The notes: generated by a model from the letters alone, not told the origin. DNA of 24,501 bases from an uncultured Acetatifactor sp. (GCA_904501885.1 CAJGCP010000032.1:1-24501), one strand, 5' to 3'; positions 1 to 8,255 are shown, numbered from the stretch's first letter. Program-made: numbers and translations.

Positions 1-1
1 C

Positions 2-550
2 GCTGAAAGAAAAGAAAGCAATGCAAAACGCATTAAGGAAGACGCTGTAATCGATGCAATCATTGCAGAGGCAACCATGGAGATTCCCGATGCGATGTTG
101 GATACCCAGGCAAGACAGATGGTACAGGATTACGCACAGAGAATTCAGTCCCAGGGTCTTTCTATGGAGCAGTACATGCAGTTCACCGGTATGACCGTAG
201 ATACGTTGCTTGAGCAGGTAAAACCTCAGGCGATGAAGAGAATCCAGTCCAGATTGGTATTGGAAGCAATCGTTGCCGCAGAAGCAATTGAGGCAACCGA
301 GGAAGATTTCGCAAAAGAAGTGAAGACCATGGCTGAAACCTATCAGATGGAAGAGGACAAGGTGGTAGAACTTCTTGGTGAAGGCGGCAAGAAGCAGGTA
401 ATGGAAGATATCTGCATCCAGAAGGCAGTGGAATTGGCAGTAGAAAATGCAAAGGAAGCGAAGCCCGCTGCAAAGAAGACTACCAAGAAGAAAGCGGAAG
501 CTCCTGCAGAAGAAAAGGCAGAAGCTGAGGCACCTGCAGAGGAAGCATAA
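2..550 (+). CDS. tig: trigger factor, C-terminal part (5' truncated by window edge)
   Basis: The frame is open from base 2 to the stop at 548-550, giving the last 182 residues. Trigger factor is the ribosome-bound peptidyl-prolyl isomerase and chaperone that meets nascent chains at the exit tunnel. What is visible is the helical C-terminal chaperone domain, recognised from segments such as AERKESNAKRIKEDAVIDAI, IPDAMLDTQARQMVQDY and the QYMQFTGMT stretch. The N-terminal ribosome-binding and isomerase domains lie outside the window. The protein ends in a low-complexity tail of about 30 residues rich in Ala, Lys and Glu, which is a common variable extension in this family. The clpP-clpX genes directly downstream are the classic neighbours. 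A strong terminator separates tig from clpP. Confidence 0.93.
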   Translation, partial: AERKESNAKRIKEDAVIDAIIAEATMEIPDAMLDTQARQMVQDYAQRIQSQGLSMEQYMQFTGMTVDTLLEQVKPQAMKRIQSRLVLEAIVAAEAIEATEEDFAKEVKTMAETYQMEEDKVVELLGEGGKKQVMEDICIQKAVELAVENAKEAKPAAKKTTKKKAEAPAEEKAEAEAPAEEA

Positions 551-573
551 TCCTAAGCAAACCATGCAAAAGA

Positions 574-611
574 GGTTGTATCCGTGCATACGGGTACAAC
601 CTTAATTTTTT
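574..611 (+). terminator. rho-independent terminator of tig
   Basis: An 11-bp stem (574-584 with 591-601, one G-T pair) closes a 6-base loop (TGCATA). It is followed by TTAATTTTTTCT. It lies 23 bases after the tig stop and before the clpP promoter. Confidence 0.9.
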
Positions 612-631
612 CTAAAATAATAGGAATTGCA

Positions 632-660
632 TTGAAAAAGAGATGTGATTGGGATAAAAT
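632..660 (+). promoter_or_regulatory. sigma-A type promoter for clpP-clpX
   Basis: TTGAAA (632-637), a 17-base spacer and TAAAAT (655-660) lie just after the tig terminator and about 40 bases before the clpP start. I saw no CtsR-type heptad repeats (GGTCAAA) next to it. Confidence 0.6.
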
Positions 661-701
661 GGTTATAGTTATATTTTGAGGATGAAATAGGAGGATTTCA
701 T

Positions 702-1286
702 ATGAGTTTAGTACCTTATGTCATTGAGCAGACCAGCAAGGGTGAGAGATCTTACGATATTTACTCCAGATTGCTGAAAGATAGAATTATATTCTTGGGA
801 GAAGAAGTAAATGATGTATCTGCAAGCATTGTAGTGGCACAGTTGCTTTTCTTGGAAGCAGAGGATCCTGAGAAGGATATTCATCTGTACATCAACAGTC
901 CCGGTGGCAGTGTCAGCGCCGGCTTGGCAATCTATGATACTATGAATTACATCAAATGTGATGTGTCCACCGTATGTATCGGTATGGCGGCAAGTATGGG
1001 CGCATTCCTGCTTTCCGGTGGTGCTAAGGGCAAGCGTTATGCACTGCCCAATGCAGAAATTATGATTCACCAGCCTTTGGGCGGCACCCAGGGTCAGGCT
1101 ACTGACATCGAAATTGCGGCGAAGCATATCCTGCGCACCAAAGAAAAATTAAATCGTATGTTGTCTGAGAACACAGGCAAAGATTACGCTACTGTTTGTG
1201 CTGATACGGAGCGTGATAATTGGATGAGTGCAGAAGAAGCCAAGGAATATGGCTTGGTGGATATGGTTATCGCATCCCATGTATAA
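702..1286 (+). CDS. clpP: ATP-dependent Clp protease proteolytic subunit ClpP
   Basis: ClpP is the serine peptidase that forms the double heptameric degradation chamber and is fed by ClpX or other Clp ATPases. The 194-residue length is normal for the family. The catalytic triad is visible: Ser98 in GMAASMG (94-100), His123 in MIHQPLGG, and Asp172 in TERDNWMS. The INSPGGSVSAGLAIYDTM stretch (65 onward) is the conserved handle and substrate-binding region. A good ribosome binding site (ATAGGAGG) ends a few bases before ATG 702. clpX follows 26 bases later with no terminator, so the two are probably co-transcribed from the promoter at 632-660. Confidence 0.98.
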   Translation: MSLVPYVIEQTSKGERSYDIYSRLLKDRIIFLGEEVNDVSASIVVAQLLFLEAEDPEKDIHLYINSPGGSVSAGLAIYDTMNYIKCDVSTVCIGMAASMGAFLLSGGAKGKRYALPNAEIMIHQPLGGTQGQATDIEIAAKHILRTKEKLNRMLSENTGKDYATVCADTERDNWMSAEEAKEYGLVDMVIASHV

Positions 1287-1312
1287 ATATTAGGAAAGAT
1301 AGAGATTAAAAG

Positions 1313-2569
1313 ATGGCTGGAAGAATTTCAGAGGATGAAAAATGCTGTTCATTTTGCGGTAGACCCCAATCCCAAGTGGGCAGAATGATATCCGGCAAGG
1401 ATGGCGTTTTCATCTGTTGTGATTGTATTGATATCTGCGTGGATTTGTTTGAAGAAGACAGACAAAACGAGATGGATGAGGTGGATGATGCAATGGACAT
1501 CAACCTGCTGAAACCGGTAGAAATCAAAAACTTCTTAGATGAATATGTGGTTGGCCAGGAAGAGGCTAAAAAGGTACTTTCCGTGGCAGTTTATAACCAT
1601 TATAAGAGGGTGATGGCACCCAAGGATTTGGATGAAGTGGAACTGCAAAAGAGTAATATCATCATGGTGGGTCCCACCGGTTCCGGTAAGACCTATCTGG
1701 CGCAGACTTTGGCGAAGATTATCAATGTACCCTTTGCCATTGCCGATGCCACCACACTGACAGAAGCCGGATATGTGGGTGAAGATGTGGAGAACATTCT
1801 GCTTAAACTTTTACAAGCAGCAGATTATGATGTGGAGCGTGCCCAGTATGGTATCATCTATATCGATGAAATCGATAAGATTACCAAGAAGAGCGAAAAT
1901 GTATCCATCACCAGAGATGTGTCCGGTGAAGGTGTACAGCAGGCTTTACTGAAAATCGTGGAAGGCACTGTGGCAAGTGTGCCTCCTCAGGGCGGTAGAA
2001 AGCATCCTCATCAGGAACTGATTCAGATTGACACGACCAACATTCTGTTCATCTGTGGTGGTGCATTTGACGGATTGGAAAAGATTGTGGAAGAGAGATT
2101 GGACAGAAAGTCCATTGGTTTTAATACAGAGGTATCTCAAAAGACTTCCGTAGAAGTCAGTGACCTGCTTCACGAAGTGGTTCCTCAGGACTTGGTAAAA
2201 TTCGGCTTGATTCCTGAATTTGTAGGACGTGTGCCCATTTGTGTGACACTGCGAGGCTTGGACAAGGAAGCCTTGGTTCGTATTCTGAAGGAGCCCAAGA
2301 ATGCCCTGATTAAGCAGTATCGTAAATTGTTTGGCATGGACGGCGTAGAACTTTCTTTTGAGGAGAGGGCAGTGGAGGCCATTGCCGAGAAGGCGTTCCA
2401 GCGTAAAACCGGAGCCAGAGGACTTCGCTCCATCGTGGAAAATATTCTGATGGATACCATGTACGAGATTCCTTCCGATGACGCCATCGAGGAATGTATT
2501 ATCACCGAAGATGTGGTGACACAAGGGGCGGCGCCTCAAGTGATTCGAAACGACAAAGGATCAAAATAA
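1313..2569 (+). CDS. clpX: ATP-dependent Clp protease ATP-binding subunit ClpX
   Basis: ClpX is a AAA+ unfoldase that recognises substrates and threads them into ClpP. The 418-residue product has the N-terminal zinc-binding domain (Cys12, Cys15, Cys35, Cys38) and Walker A GPTGSGKT (120-127). The GYVGED pore loop is at 153-158, Walker B IIYIDEID at 181-188 and the GGRKHPH pore loop near 227-233. The IGF tripeptide (268-270), which docks on ClpP, is intact, so this ClpX should work with the adjacent ClpP. Sensor II GARGLRS is present near the C-terminus. The ribosome binding site is weak (AGGAAAGATAGAG), as expected for a coupled second gene. Its stop overlaps the start of engB (TAATG). Confidence 0.98.
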   Translation: MAGRISEDEKCCSFCGRPQSQVGRMISGKDGVFICCDCIDICVDLFEEDRQNEMDEVDDAMDINLLKPVEIKNFLDEYVVGQEEAKKVLSVAVYNHYKRVMAPKDLDEVELQKSNIIMVGPTGSGKTYLAQTLAKIINVPFAIADATTLTEAGYVGEDVENILLKLLQAADYDVERAQYGIIYIDEIDKITKKSENVSITRDVSGEGVQQALLKIVEGTVASVPPQGGRKHPHQELIQIDTTNILFICGGAFDGLEKIVEERLDRKSIGFNTEVSQKTSVEVSDLLHEVVPQDLVKFGLIPEFVGRVPICVTLRGLDKEALVRILKEPKNALIKQYRKLFGMDGVELSFEERAVEAIAEKAFQRKTGARGLRSIVENILMDTMYEIPSDDAIEECIITEDVVTQGAAPQVIRNDKGSK

Positions 2570-3162
2570 TGATTATTAAAAATGTAAGCCTTGAAACTGT
2601 ATGTGGCATTACCAGTAAACTTCCGGATAGCAAATATCCGGAGGTTGCTTTTGCCGGAAAAAGTAATGTGGGAAAGTCGTCCCTCATCAATGCGTTGATG
2701 AATCGGAAATCCCTGGCCAGGACTTCTGCCCAGCCGGGAAAGACCCAGACCATCAATTACTATAACATCAATGATGTCATGTATTTTGTGGACTTGCCCG
2801 GTTATGGTTACGCTAAGGCTAATGAAAATGTAAAAGCCCAGTGGGGCAAGATGATAGAGGACTATTTACATAAGTCCAAAGCGCTGAAAAAGGTATTTCT
2901 GCTGATTGACATTAGACATGCGCCTTCCAATAATGATTGCATCATGTATGACTGGATTTTGGACCATGGTTATGAACCGATCATTATTGCTACAAAGTTA
3001 GATAAAATCAACAGAAGTCAGATACAGAAGCAAGTGAAGTTGATCAAAACCACTTTGAATGTAGTCCCCGGGACAGTGATTGTTCCCTTTTCCGCAGAGA
3101 CCAAGCAGGGCAGGGAAGAAATCTATGACATCCTGGATGGACTGCTTGAGGGAGAAGCATGA
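2569..3162 (+). CDS. engB: ribosome biogenesis GTPase EngB (YsxC/YihA)
   Basis: This is a small TRAFAC-class GTPase needed for late assembly of the 50S subunit. G1 GKSNVGKS is at 30-37, G3 DLPGYG at 75-80, G4 TKLD at 142-145 and G5 SAE at 175-177. The family-specific QPGKTQTINYY switch region is at about 55-65. I chose ATG 2569 (197 aa): it sits 5-10 bases after AAAGGA, and the product then begins at the normal family position (MIIKNVSL). An upstream in-frame ATG at 2494 would add 25 residues that overlap clpX and look unrelated. The gene overlaps the clpX stop by one base and its own stop overlaps the next ATG by three bases, so translation is probably coupled. Confidence 0.96.
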   Translation: MIIKNVSLETVCGITSKLPDSKYPEVAFAGKSNVGKSSLINALMNRKSLARTSAQPGKTQTINYYNINDVMYFVDLPGYGYAKANENVKAQWGKMIEDYLHKSKALKKVFLLIDIRHAPSNNDCIMYDWILDHGYEPIIIATKLDKINRSQIQKQVKLIKTTLNVVPGTVIVPFSAETKQGREEIYDILDGLLEGEA

Positions 3163-4355
3163 CAAAATATGTGAAAGCATCTGTAAATATTGTGTTGGCG
3201 GCATTGGCAGTCTTGGCAGTGATTTTTTTCGTGCCAAGACTGATTGTTTTTTTAACCCCTTTTATTGTGGGGTGGGTGATTGCGTTAATCGCTAAGCCAC
3301 TGGTGCACTTTTTGGAGACCAAGGTGAAGATAAAGAGAAAAATAGGCGGTGCATTTGTCATTGTTGTGGTAATTGCGGCGATTGTGGTGGGCCTCTATTT
3401 TCTCGGTGTGTGGATATTCCATCAATTGACGTCCATGCTGACGGATTTGCCCCGTTTGTGGAAGGGGTTAGAGGCGGACCTGGCAAATGTGGCTGAGGCG
3501 CTCAATCTTTTGACAGCAAAATTGCCCGGCGAGGAAACGGTGGATTTTCATCAAATCATCACCGGTTTTGTATCATCCTTAGGGGACAATATTGAGACAA
3601 TTAGCATCCCTACCTTTAATGCGGTAGGAGATTTTGCTATGAAATTACCCTCTATATTCATCGGTGTCATCATGGCACTTTTATCTTCCTATTTCTTTGT
3701 GGCAGACCGCAATTTGGTGAGAGAGTGGTTGGATAAATTTACACCGGTATCCTGGAAATTGCGTTGGCAGATGGTAAAGCGGAGCCTGTCATCCTCTGTG
3801 GGAGGATATTTTAAGGCGCAGTTAAAAATAGAAGTGTGGATGTATTTGTTGCTGGTTCTTGGATTGGGTCTGTTAAAAGTAGACTACTTTGCGCTGATTG
3901 CGTTGTTGATTGCGCTGCTGGATTTTTTTCCGGTATTTGGTACCGGAACAGTGATGGTCCCCTGGGCAATTACCAGAATTCTCATAGGAGATTTAAAGAT
4001 GGCCATATGGCTGTTGATTATATGGGCTGCGGGCCAGTTGATGCGTCAGCTGATTCAACCGAAAATCATGGGTGATACCATGGGAGTTCCTACCTTGCCA
4101 ACTCTGTTTTTACTGTACATAGGATATAAGGTAGCAGGTGTACTTGGTATGATTATTTCCATACCTTTGGGACTGTTATTATACGCTCTGTATCAGGAGG
4201 GAGCCTTTGATACCACCAAGAATAGTTTCCTGATTCTCTGGGCAGGGCTGGACAGTTTCCGTACATTAAACAGGGAGGATTTGGCGGAAGCGGATGAGCT
4301 TGCACGGGAGAAACGCAAGATAGCGAAGCGTTTGAAAGAAGAGAAGCGTGAGTGA
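3159..4355 (+). CDS. AI-2E family (YtvI-like) multi-spanning membrane protein
   Basis: The 398-residue product is an AI-2E/PerM family membrane protein. Family members have been linked to autoinducer-2 export, Na+/H+ antiport and, for YtvI, sporulation; the substrate here cannot be told. Hydrophobic segments lie at about 8-46 (two), 64-88, 164-182, 226-240, 243-272, 281-296 and 312-345. The conserved family core is visible as LLDFFPVFGTGT (253-264) and QLIQPKIMGDTMGVPTLP (297-314). The last 30 residues are a highly charged cytoplasmic tail (REDLAEADELAREKRKIAK). ATG 3159 overlaps the engB stop (ATGA), which suggests translational coupling, although the two functions look unrelated. Confidence 0.85.
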   Translation: MTKYVKASVNIVLAALAVLAVIFFVPRLIVFLTPFIVGWVIALIAKPLVHFLETKVKIKRKIGGAFVIVVVIAAIVVGLYFLGVWIFHQLTSMLTDLPRLWKGLEADLANVAEALNLLTAKLPGEETVDFHQIITGFVSSLGDNIETISIPTFNAVGDFAMKLPSIFIGVIMALLSSYFFVADRNLVREWLDKFTPVSWKLRWQMVKRSLSSSVGGYFKAQLKIEVWMYLLLVLGLGLLKVDYFALIALLIALLDFFPVFGTGTVMVPWAITRILIGDLKMAIWLLIIWAAGQLMRQLIQPKIMGDTMGVPTLPTLFLLYIGYKVAGVLGMIISIPLGLLLYALYQEGAFDTTKNSFLILWAGLDSFRTLNREDLAEADELAREKRKIAKRLKEEKRE

Positions 4356-4373
4356 AAGTGAAGAGATAAAAGC

Positions 4374-5051
4374 ATGAGCGGAAGTACATTGAAGATCATC
4401 GCAGTCATTGCGATGCAGATAGACCATACTGCAGCGGCAACGTTACGCTTTATGTCGTTGACGCAGCAACAGGCAGATATCTACTATTTCATGCGGGATA
4501 TTGGACGGATGGCATTTCCTATGTTCTGTTATCTTTGTGTGGAAGGATTTTTACATACTTCAGATGTCAAAAAATATCTGACCAGGTTAGGGATATTTGC
4601 GCTTGTGTCCGAGATTCCATATGATCTGGCAATTAGAGGCAAGGTATTAGAATTTGGACACCAGAATGTATTCTTCACGCTGTTTTTAGGTGTTGTGACC
4701 ATCTGGGTAGTAGATTTGATTAAAAAGAGAAAATTGCCGGAGACAGGCTATGTGGTGGTACTCATCTCCTTAATGGCAGCCTGGATGTTGAAGACCGATT
4801 ATGCATATACGGGTGTGTTGGTGATTTTGGTCATGTATTTACTGCGAAAAAGTAGGATATTGGCTTTTTTGGCAGGGTGCGGGTTGCTTTGGTTATTCTA
4901 TGGGGACGGAGAACTGCCGGCATTGGTAGGTACTGTGTTCGTGGCATTCTATAACGGCACAAGAGGATGGAAACATAAGTATTTGTTTTACGCCTTTTAT
5001 CCGACACATTTGCTGGTCCTAACTGCGGTAAGAGAGTTGTTCTTGAGATAA
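4374..5051 (+). CDS. TraX family membrane protein
   Basis: The 225-residue polytopic protein matches the TraX family. In the F plasmid, TraX acetylates the pilin N-terminus; chromosomal Firmicute homologues have no established role. Visible family blocks are LKIIAVIAMQIDH (6-18), GRMAFPMFCYLCVEGF (44-59), SEIPYD (79-84), QNVFFTLFLG (97-106) and the C-terminal KYLFYAFYPTHLLVL (202-216). About seven hydrophobic segments are present. No other conjugation genes are nearby, so this is better read as a membrane acyltransferase-like protein than as part of a transfer system. It starts 18 bases after the AI-2E gene and ends the plus-strand run before a convergent gene. Confidence 0.85.
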   Translation: MSGSTLKIIAVIAMQIDHTAAATLRFMSLTQQQADIYYFMRDIGRMAFPMFCYLCVEGFLHTSDVKKYLTRLGIFALVSEIPYDLAIRGKVLEFGHQNVFFTLFLGVVTIWVVDLIKKRKLPETGYVVVLISLMAAWMLKTDYAYTGVLVILVMYLLRKSRILAFLAGCGLLWLFYGDGELPALVGTVFVAFYNGTRGWKHKYLFYAFYPTHLLVLTAVRELFLR

Positions 5052-5114
5052 AGAGATTGTTTTGGGTTGAGACTGCAAGAAAATATTAAAAAGCGCATTA
5101 TATCAGAAACTTAA

Positions 5115-5152
5115 AAGAGCCTGCTGTTCGGAAAACCGGACATCAGGCTCTT
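5115..5152 (-). terminator. terminator of the cold shock gene (hairpin may serve both strands)
   Basis: A long hairpin (5115-5131 with 5136-5152, one mismatch and one G-T pair, AAAA loop) lies between the convergent TraX-family and csp genes. On the minus strand it is followed by TTAAGTTTC after CAGGCTCTT. On the plus strand the following bases are not U-rich, so the minus direction is favoured. Confidence 0.75.
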
Positions 5153-5175
5153 AACTCGTCTTAAATGGAATTCAA

Positions 5176-5391
5176 TTAAGCAACTACAGTAACGTTGGTT
5201 GCGCGAACCTTGCTGCTGTTCTGAGGATCACACTCGGTATCAAAAGTAACCTTCTGACCTTCTTCCAGGGACTTGAAACCTTCAGCGTTGATAGCGGAGA
5301 AGTGTACGAAAACTTCCTCGTTAGTCTCATCGTTGGTGATGAAGCCATATCCCTTCTGAGCGTTGAACCATTTAACTGTACCGTTGTTCAT
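5176..5391 (-). CDS. cold shock domain protein (CspA family)
   Basis: The 71-residue single cold-shock-domain protein binds single-stranded RNA and DNA and acts as an RNA chaperone. The RNP1 motif KGYGFI and RNP2 motif VFVHFSAI are intact, as is the starting MNNGTVKWFN block typical of Firmicute Csp proteins. The ribosome binding site on the minus strand is a strong AAGGAGG. A near-consensus promoter (5461-5490) gives a leader of roughly 60 bases, shorter than the E. coli cspA leader. The gene is a single-gene unit convergent with the upstream run. Confidence 0.96.
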   Translation of the reverse strand: MNNGTVKWFNAQKGYGFITNDETNEEVFVHFSAINAEGFKSLEEGQKVTFDTECDPQNSSKVRATNVTVVA

Positions 5392-5460
5392 GTTGGTACC
5401 TCCTTAAAAAAATAAAATATTTCGTAATTCGTCAATGACTTTCATTTAGAATACTTTTGT

Positions 5461-5490
5461 AGTATAGCACCGAAAATAATGCAATGTCAA
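5461..5490 (-). promoter_or_regulatory. promoter of the cold shock gene
   Basis: Read on the minus strand: TTGACA (5490-5485), an 18-base spacer, and TATACT (5466-5461). Both hexamers are close to consensus. It lies about 70 bases upstream of the csp start. Confidence 0.65.
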
Positions 5491-5525
5491 TGATTATTTG
5501 TTGAAAAATGGGGATTTTAAGCATC

Positions 5526-5555
5526 TTGCACAGGGGAAATATTTTGTGATATTCT
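5526..5555 (+). promoter_or_regulatory. possible promoter of the copper ATPase gene
   Basis: TTGCAC (5526-5531), an 18-base spacer and TATTCT (5550-5555) lie about 75 bases before the ATG. A loose dyad TGTCG-N12-CGACA (5563-5584) sits just downstream, where a copper-sensing repressor could bind. Neither a CopY box nor a convincing CsoR site is visible, so regulation is unproven. Confidence 0.3.
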
Positions 5556-5629
5556 GTACTTGTGTCGGGTTGGATAGTGCGACAGGATATTTCGCTGAGA
5601 CTTGACAAATAGAAAGGAATGAGGTCTTG

Positions 5630-8173
5630 ATGAAAGAACGTTTTTCTATTACGGGGATGACTTGCTCCGCATGCTCGTCCCATGTACAAAAATCCGTAGA
5701 AAAATTGAATGGAATTATAGATGTACAAGTGAACCTGCTGACAGAAAGCATGGAAGTGTCCTATGACGAGCAGGTTTTGCAGGCGCAGCAGATTTGCCGG
5801 GCGGTAACACAGGCGGGCTATGGAGCAATGCCGATGAAGCAACTGCCTGCACAAAAGCCCGGGAGAAAAGCAGATGCCATGAAGTGGAGACTGATTTTTT
5901 CCGTCGCTTTTATGATACCACTGATGTATGTGGCAATGGCACCTGGTTTACATGGACTATATTGGTTGCAGGTGGTATTCCTTTTGCCGATTTTGGCGCT
6001 AAATAGAGACTATTTTCTGAATGGATTCAAAAGATTATTTCAAGGTGCCCCCAATATGGACACGCTGATTGCTTTGGGCGCAACGGCATCTGTAGGCTAC
6101 AGTGTTTTTACTCTGATATACGATGGGGTGGAAGTGTCCCACGCCGGACATGCTCTATACTTTGAATCTGCAGGTATGATTTTGACCATGATAACCATTG
6201 GAAAATATCTGGAAAGCCTGTCCAAAGCAAGAACCGGTGATGCTATCCGTAAATTGATGGAACTGGCTCCTAATACGGCCATTGTGTTAACTGAAGATGG
6301 TATGGAAACGGAAATATCGGCAGAGCAACTTTCCCGAGGGCAGGTATTCTTGTTGAAACCCGGTAGCCTTGTACCTGCGGATGGTACTGTTATTGAGGGC
6401 AATTCCAGTATAGATGAGTCTGCGGTGACGGGGGAGAGCATTCCTGTGGAGAAATGTCAGGGAGACAGGGTGGTTTCCGCTACCTTGAATAAGACGGGTT
6501 TCCTAACATGCCGAGCAGACAGAGTGGGGGAGAACACCACCCTTGCCCAAATTATTCGTCTGGTGGAAGAGGCCGGTGCCAGCAAGGCCCCCATCGCCCG
6601 ATTGGCAGATAAGGTGGCAAGCATCTTTGTGCCGGTGGTGATGTTGATTGCCCTTGTCACATTTTGCGGTTGGATGATTGCCGGAAGTGAGACCACGTTT
6701 GCAGTTTCTTCGGCAATTGCCGTGCTGGTAATTTCCTGCCCTTGTGCGTTGGGACTGGCGACGCCGGTTGCTATTATGGTGGGCACGGGTGTGGGCGCTA
6801 AACACGGCATTCTGATCAAATCAGGAGAGGCATTACAAAGGGCACATGAGGCGAAGACCCTTGTTTTAGATAAGACGGGCACTATCACAGAGGGGAAGTT
6901 AAAGGTAGCCGACATCCGGGTGCTTTCCAAGGATGTGAGTCAGGAAACTTTGGTGCAGCTGGCTGCGGCATTGGAAAAACGAAGCGAACATCCCTTGGCA
7001 GAAGCAGTGGTAGCTTATGCAAGAGAGTATACTCCGATACTTCCTCAGGTACAGAACTTTACAGCGGTTCCCGGCAGAGGAATCCTGGGAGAAGTGACAG
7101 AGGGTGACAGAGAAGGCGTGAAATGCTTTGTGGGAAACAGAGCATTTATGGAAGAACATCAGATTCCTTTGGACGAGGATTCTGTGCGAATGCTGGATGG
7201 TATGGCGGAAGATGGATTGACTCCACTATTGGTGGCGGAAGCAGGCAGGCTTTTGGGATTGATTGGTGTGGCAGACAGCCTACGACCCACTTCCAAGGAG
7301 GCCATTCAAAGGTGTAAAAAACTGGGTATCCATGTGGTAATGCTCACCGGAGACAACCAAAAGACGGCGGAGGCGGTGAGACGCTCACTGGAAATAGATG
7401 AAGTGGTGGCAGAGGTTTTGCCACAGGATAAGGAAAAGAAGATTCGGCAATTACAGGCAAATGGTCACAAGGTGGTTATGGTGGGAGACGGCATTAACGA
7501 TGCACCTGCACTTGCGGCCGCAGATGTAGGGATGGCCATTGGTGCCGGCACGGATGTGGCCATGGAGAGTGCGGATATCGTTCTCATGAAAAGCGATTTG
7601 CAGGATGCGGTAACGGCCATTGATTTGAGCCGACATGTCATTCGCAACATCAAGGAGAATCTGTTCTGGGCGTTTTTCTACAATGCCATCGGCATCCCTT
7701 TGGCAGCAGGACTGTTGTACCCGGCATTCGGTATTCGCCTGACACCCATGTTTGGTTCCGTGGCAATGAGTTTGAGCAGTTTGTTTGTGGTGAGCAATGC
7801 CCTGCGCCTGCGGAGATTCAAGGGCGGGATAAATGCGGAAAAAAGGATTCCTGAAAATGGAAAGGAAGAAAATATAAGAGAAGAAAACGTAATTAAGGAA
7901 AACACCGGAGAAGAGAGTGAAGAGCAAAAGAAGGAGAATCAGGAGGGAAATAAAATGAATGCAAATAAAAAAGTTATGGTAATCGACGGAATGATGTGTA
8001 CCCATTGTACGGGACGTGTACAGAAGGTGTTGGAAGGGCTGGATGGTGTGAACGCTGTTACCATGAGTTTGGAAGATAAGACAGCCACGGTGGAAATGAA
8101 CGCAGAAGTATCGGATGAGGTGCTGGCTACTGCGGTCACTGATGCCGGTTATACGGTGGTAGAAATCAGATAA
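5630..8173 (+). CDS. copA: Cu(I)-exporting P1B-type ATPase with fused C-terminal CopZ-like domain
   Basis: The 847-residue protein pumps copper(I) out of the cytosol using ATP. An N-terminal heavy-metal domain carries GMTCSAC (Cys12, Cys15). The actuator TGES is at 267-270. The membrane CPC metal site is at 370-372 within ISCPCALGLATP. The phosphorylated Asp414 is in DKTGT, the nucleotide-binding His454-Pro455 in SEHPLAE, and GDGIND at 619-624. The Cu(I)-type signatures FYNAIGIPLAAG (683-694) and MSLSS (713-717) are present. After the last membrane helix a charged Glu/Lys/Asn linker (about 731-775) leads to a second metal-binding domain with MCTHC (Cys790, Cys793). I chose ATG 5630, five bases after GAGG; the TTG at 5627 is too close to it. 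A C-terminal domain is unusual, and see the separate internal start. Confidence 0.95.
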   Translation: MKERFSITGMTCSACSSHVQKSVEKLNGIIDVQVNLLTESMEVSYDEQVLQAQQICRAVTQAGYGAMPMKQLPAQKPGRKADAMKWRLIFSVAFMIPLMYVAMAPGLHGLYWLQVVFLLPILALNRDYFLNGFKRLFQGAPNMDTLIALGATASVGYSVFTLIYDGVEVSHAGHALYFESAGMILTMITIGKYLESLSKARTGDAIRKLMELAPNTAIVLTEDGMETEISAEQLSRGQVFLLKPGSLVPADGTVIEGNSSIDESAVTGESIPVEKCQGDRVVSATLNKTGFLTCRADRVGENTTLAQIIRLVEEAGASKAPIARLADKVASIFVPVVMLIALVTFCGWMIAGSETTFAVSSAIAVLVISCPCALGLATPVAIMVGTGVGAKHGILIKSGEALQRAHEAKTLVLDKTGTITEGKLKVADIRVLSKDVSQETLVQLAAALEKRSEHPLAEAVVAYAREYTPILPQVQNFTAVPGRGILGEVTEGDREGVKCFVGNRAFMEEHQIPLDEDSVRMLDGMAEDGLTPLLVAEAGRLLGLIGVADSLRPTSKEAIQRCKKLGIHVVMLTGDNQKTAEAVRRSLEIDEVVAEVLPQDKEKKIRQLQANGHKVVMVGDGINDAPALAAADVGMAIGAGTDVAMESADIVLMKSDLQDAVTAIDLSRHVIRNIKENLFWAFFYNAIGIPLAAGLLYPAFGIRLTPMFGSVAMSLSSLFVVSNALRLRRFKGGINAEKRIPENGKEENIREENVIKENTGEESEEQKKENQEGNKMNANKKVMVIDGMMCTHCTGRVQKVLEGLDGVNAVTMSLEDKTATVEMNAEVSDEVLATAVTDAGYTVVEIR
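7955..8173 (+). CDS. possible independent CopZ-like copper chaperone from an internal start in copA
   Basis: Within copA, in the same frame, AGGAGGG (7941-7947) lies seven bases before ATG 7955. This is one of the best ribosome binding sites in the window. The 72-residue product would be a complete heavy-metal-associated domain starting MNANKKVMVIDGMMCTHC. Its length and fold boundaries match free CopZ chaperones. Seen directly: the Shine-Dalgarno, the start and the full domain. Inferred: that the cell makes both the fused ATPase and the free chaperone. The A-rich linker upstream (7820-7954) reads like a former spacer between two genes that lost a stop codon. Confidence 0.5.
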   Translation: MNANKKVMVIDGMMCTHCTGRVQKVLEGLDGVNAVTMSLEDKTATVEMNAEVSDEVLATAVTDAGYTVVEIR

Positions 8174-8211
8174 TATCACAAATCTTTGATAGATTGTTTA
8201 TACTTTCTTAA

Positions 8212-8239
8212 TTGCTTCTGTGAAAAAATGGGATATATT
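8212..8239 (+). promoter_or_regulatory. possible clpB promoter
   Basis: TTGCTT (8212-8217), a 16-base spacer and TATATT (8234-8239). If used, the hairpin at 8256-8290 would lie in the clpB leader. No CIRCE or CtsR-type repeat was found here. Confidence 0.35.
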
Positions 8240-8255
8240 AAAGATAACAGATACA

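Noticed and set aside
2494..2568. Upstream start for engB adding 25 residues
   Set aside because: The extension lies inside clpX, looks unrelated to the family, and the ATG at 2569 has a ribosome binding site and the normal N-terminus.
5563..5584. Dyad TGTCG-N12-CGACA upstream of copA as a copper-repressor operator
   Set aside because: Only five-base arms, and no match to a CopY or CsoR consensus; mentioned only with the promoter.
7451..8179. Open frame (242 codons) on the minus strand opposite the 3' part of copA
   Set aside because: Antisense to conserved ATPase and metal-binding motifs, with no recognisable domain.
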